This document shows, piece by piece, positions 63,890-64,000 of a stretch of DNA of 64,000 nt. The stretch's first letter is position 1; each line of letters opens with the position of its first letter. Origin of the DNA: Auanema rhodensis (taxonomy: Eukaryota > Nematoda > Chromadorea > Rhabditida > Rhabditidae); the NCBI GenBank assembly GCA_964057225.1, contig CAXKVF010000078.1, positions 62,001-126,000 of the forward strand, in the 5' to 3' direction. The notes below the pieces were generated by a model, which made no database searches, had not been told where the DNA came from, and worked only from the letters and a program-made list of their open reading frames with translations. A program made the position numbers and the translations under genes.

Positions 63890-64000
63890 TGAAAACCGCA
63901 TCTCTTTATCTTTCACGTGAAGCGAGTTACATACCAAGTGCACATCACGTGTACATTTAATTAGCATAAATTAAAGTTCACGTAAATTTCAAAGTCATGG
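63890..64000 (+). repeat. Partial monomer cut by the window edge
   Basis: The first 111 bp of a monomer, ending inside the palindrome CATGGTTACCATG. It is consensus as far as it goes. The array clearly continues past the window. Confidence 0.95.

Larger units (their letters stand above)
1..64000. repeat. Satellite DNA array, 176 bp monomer, head-to-tail
   Basis: Every line of the window belongs to one tandem repeat. TGAAAACCGC recurs at 1, 177, 353, 529 and so on to 63890, giving 363 complete monomers and one partial, all in the same orientation. Ten monomers depart from 176 bp: 177 bp at 22177, 27105, 29922, 31331, 48051 and 48404; 175 bp at 24994, 47876 and 48581; 174 bp at 57380. Most monomers differ from consensus at zero to three positions. 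The consensus is about 68% A+T. The nucleosome-scale unit, high homogeneity, higher-order repeats and lack of genes are the usual marks of centromeric or pericentromeric satellite in eukaryotes. That role is inferred, since sequence alone cannot show CENH3/CENP-A occupancy. A non-centromeric heterochromatic block or knob is the main alternative. I do not recognise the family by name. Confidence 0.97.

Noticed and set aside
63785-63967. Second identical 60-codon minus-strand open reading frame
   Set aside because: It is a copy of the previous frame one 176 bp unit later, produced by the same satellite variant, and is not a gene.
1-64000. CRISPR array
   Set aside because: There are no unique spacers: the whole 176 bp unit repeats, not a short repeat with variable spacers.
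1-64000. Known satellites: human alpha satellite (171 bp), Arabidopsis 178-180 bp, Brassica CentBr (176 bp), maize knob180
   Set aside because: Lengths are similar, but the base sequence does not match what I remember of these families; for example there is no HindIII site as in CentBr. Family and species are left open; a BLASTN search would decide.
1-64000. rDNA spacer, telomere repeat or transposon-derived tandem array
   Set aside because: No rRNA segment, telomere-type short repeat, terminal repeat, target-site duplication or transposase/reverse-transcriptase coding trace is visible on either strand.
1-64000. Hidden gene or regulatory system inserted in the array
   Set aside because: I read for breaks in the 176 bp register. 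The only departures are eleven one-base indels and single substitutions, which leave no room for an insertion.

Overview
The whole 64 kb window is one uninterrupted array of a satellite repeat with a 176 bp unit, in a single orientation. I count 363 complete monomers from base 1 plus a 111 bp partial monomer at 63890-64000. By my count 353 of the 363 are exactly 176 bp, and the other ten are 174, 175 or 177 bp. The consensus is 63 A, 57 T, 26 G and 30 C (about 32% GC). I found no gene, RNA gene, transposon, rDNA, telomere repeat or other non-satellite stretch on either strand. A megabase-style array of nucleosome-sized, AT-rich monomers with higher-order structure is typical of eukaryotic centromeric or pericentromeric heterochromatin. 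The sequence alone does not name the species, and a plant, nematode, insect or other animal is possible.

Positions inside the monomer are counted from the T of TGAAAACCGC (base 1 of the window). The unit carries two CACGTG palindromes (25-30 and 57-62). The first sits inside a 17 bp stretch (22-38) matching 7 of the 9 core positions of the mammalian CENP-B box. The second lies in ATCACGTG (55-62), an exact match to the budding-yeast CDEI consensus. There is also a near-perfect palindrome CATGGTTACCATG (107-119) and two short AT-rich hairpin-capable dyads (67-86 and 132-147).

Monomers differ at only a few recurrent diagnostic positions: C13T, T23C, C41T, A47G, A64T, T98A or T98C, C101T, A120C, C122G, C123T, C129T, T146C and G165A. 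These let the array be read as a string of monomer types and reveal layered duplication. 1-5 kb is a 10-monomer (1760 bp) higher-order repeat in 2.7 tandem copies, with rearranged pieces of it to about 11 kb. 10.7-15.7 kb is a 14-monomer (2464 bp) unit in exact tandem duplicate. 15.7-22.4 kb is mixed. 22.4-25.3 kb is a highly homogenised block containing ten apparently identical monomers. 25.3-33.6 kb contains an 11-monomer block duplicated 4226 bp apart. 33.6-47.9 kb uses a different marker set (C41T, A47G, T98A) in duplicated blocks 34 and 36 monomers apart, with 2-, 3- and 7-monomer sub-repeats. 47.9-48.8 kb is an indel cluster. 48.9-64 kb is a near-consensus stretch with faint 3-, 6- and 10-monomer spacing.

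The pattern is that of repeated unequal exchange or segmental amplification, as in human alpha satellite and plant centromeres. It suggests at least two separately homogenised domains that meet near 22 kb. All monomer typing was done by eye and should be confirmed computationally.
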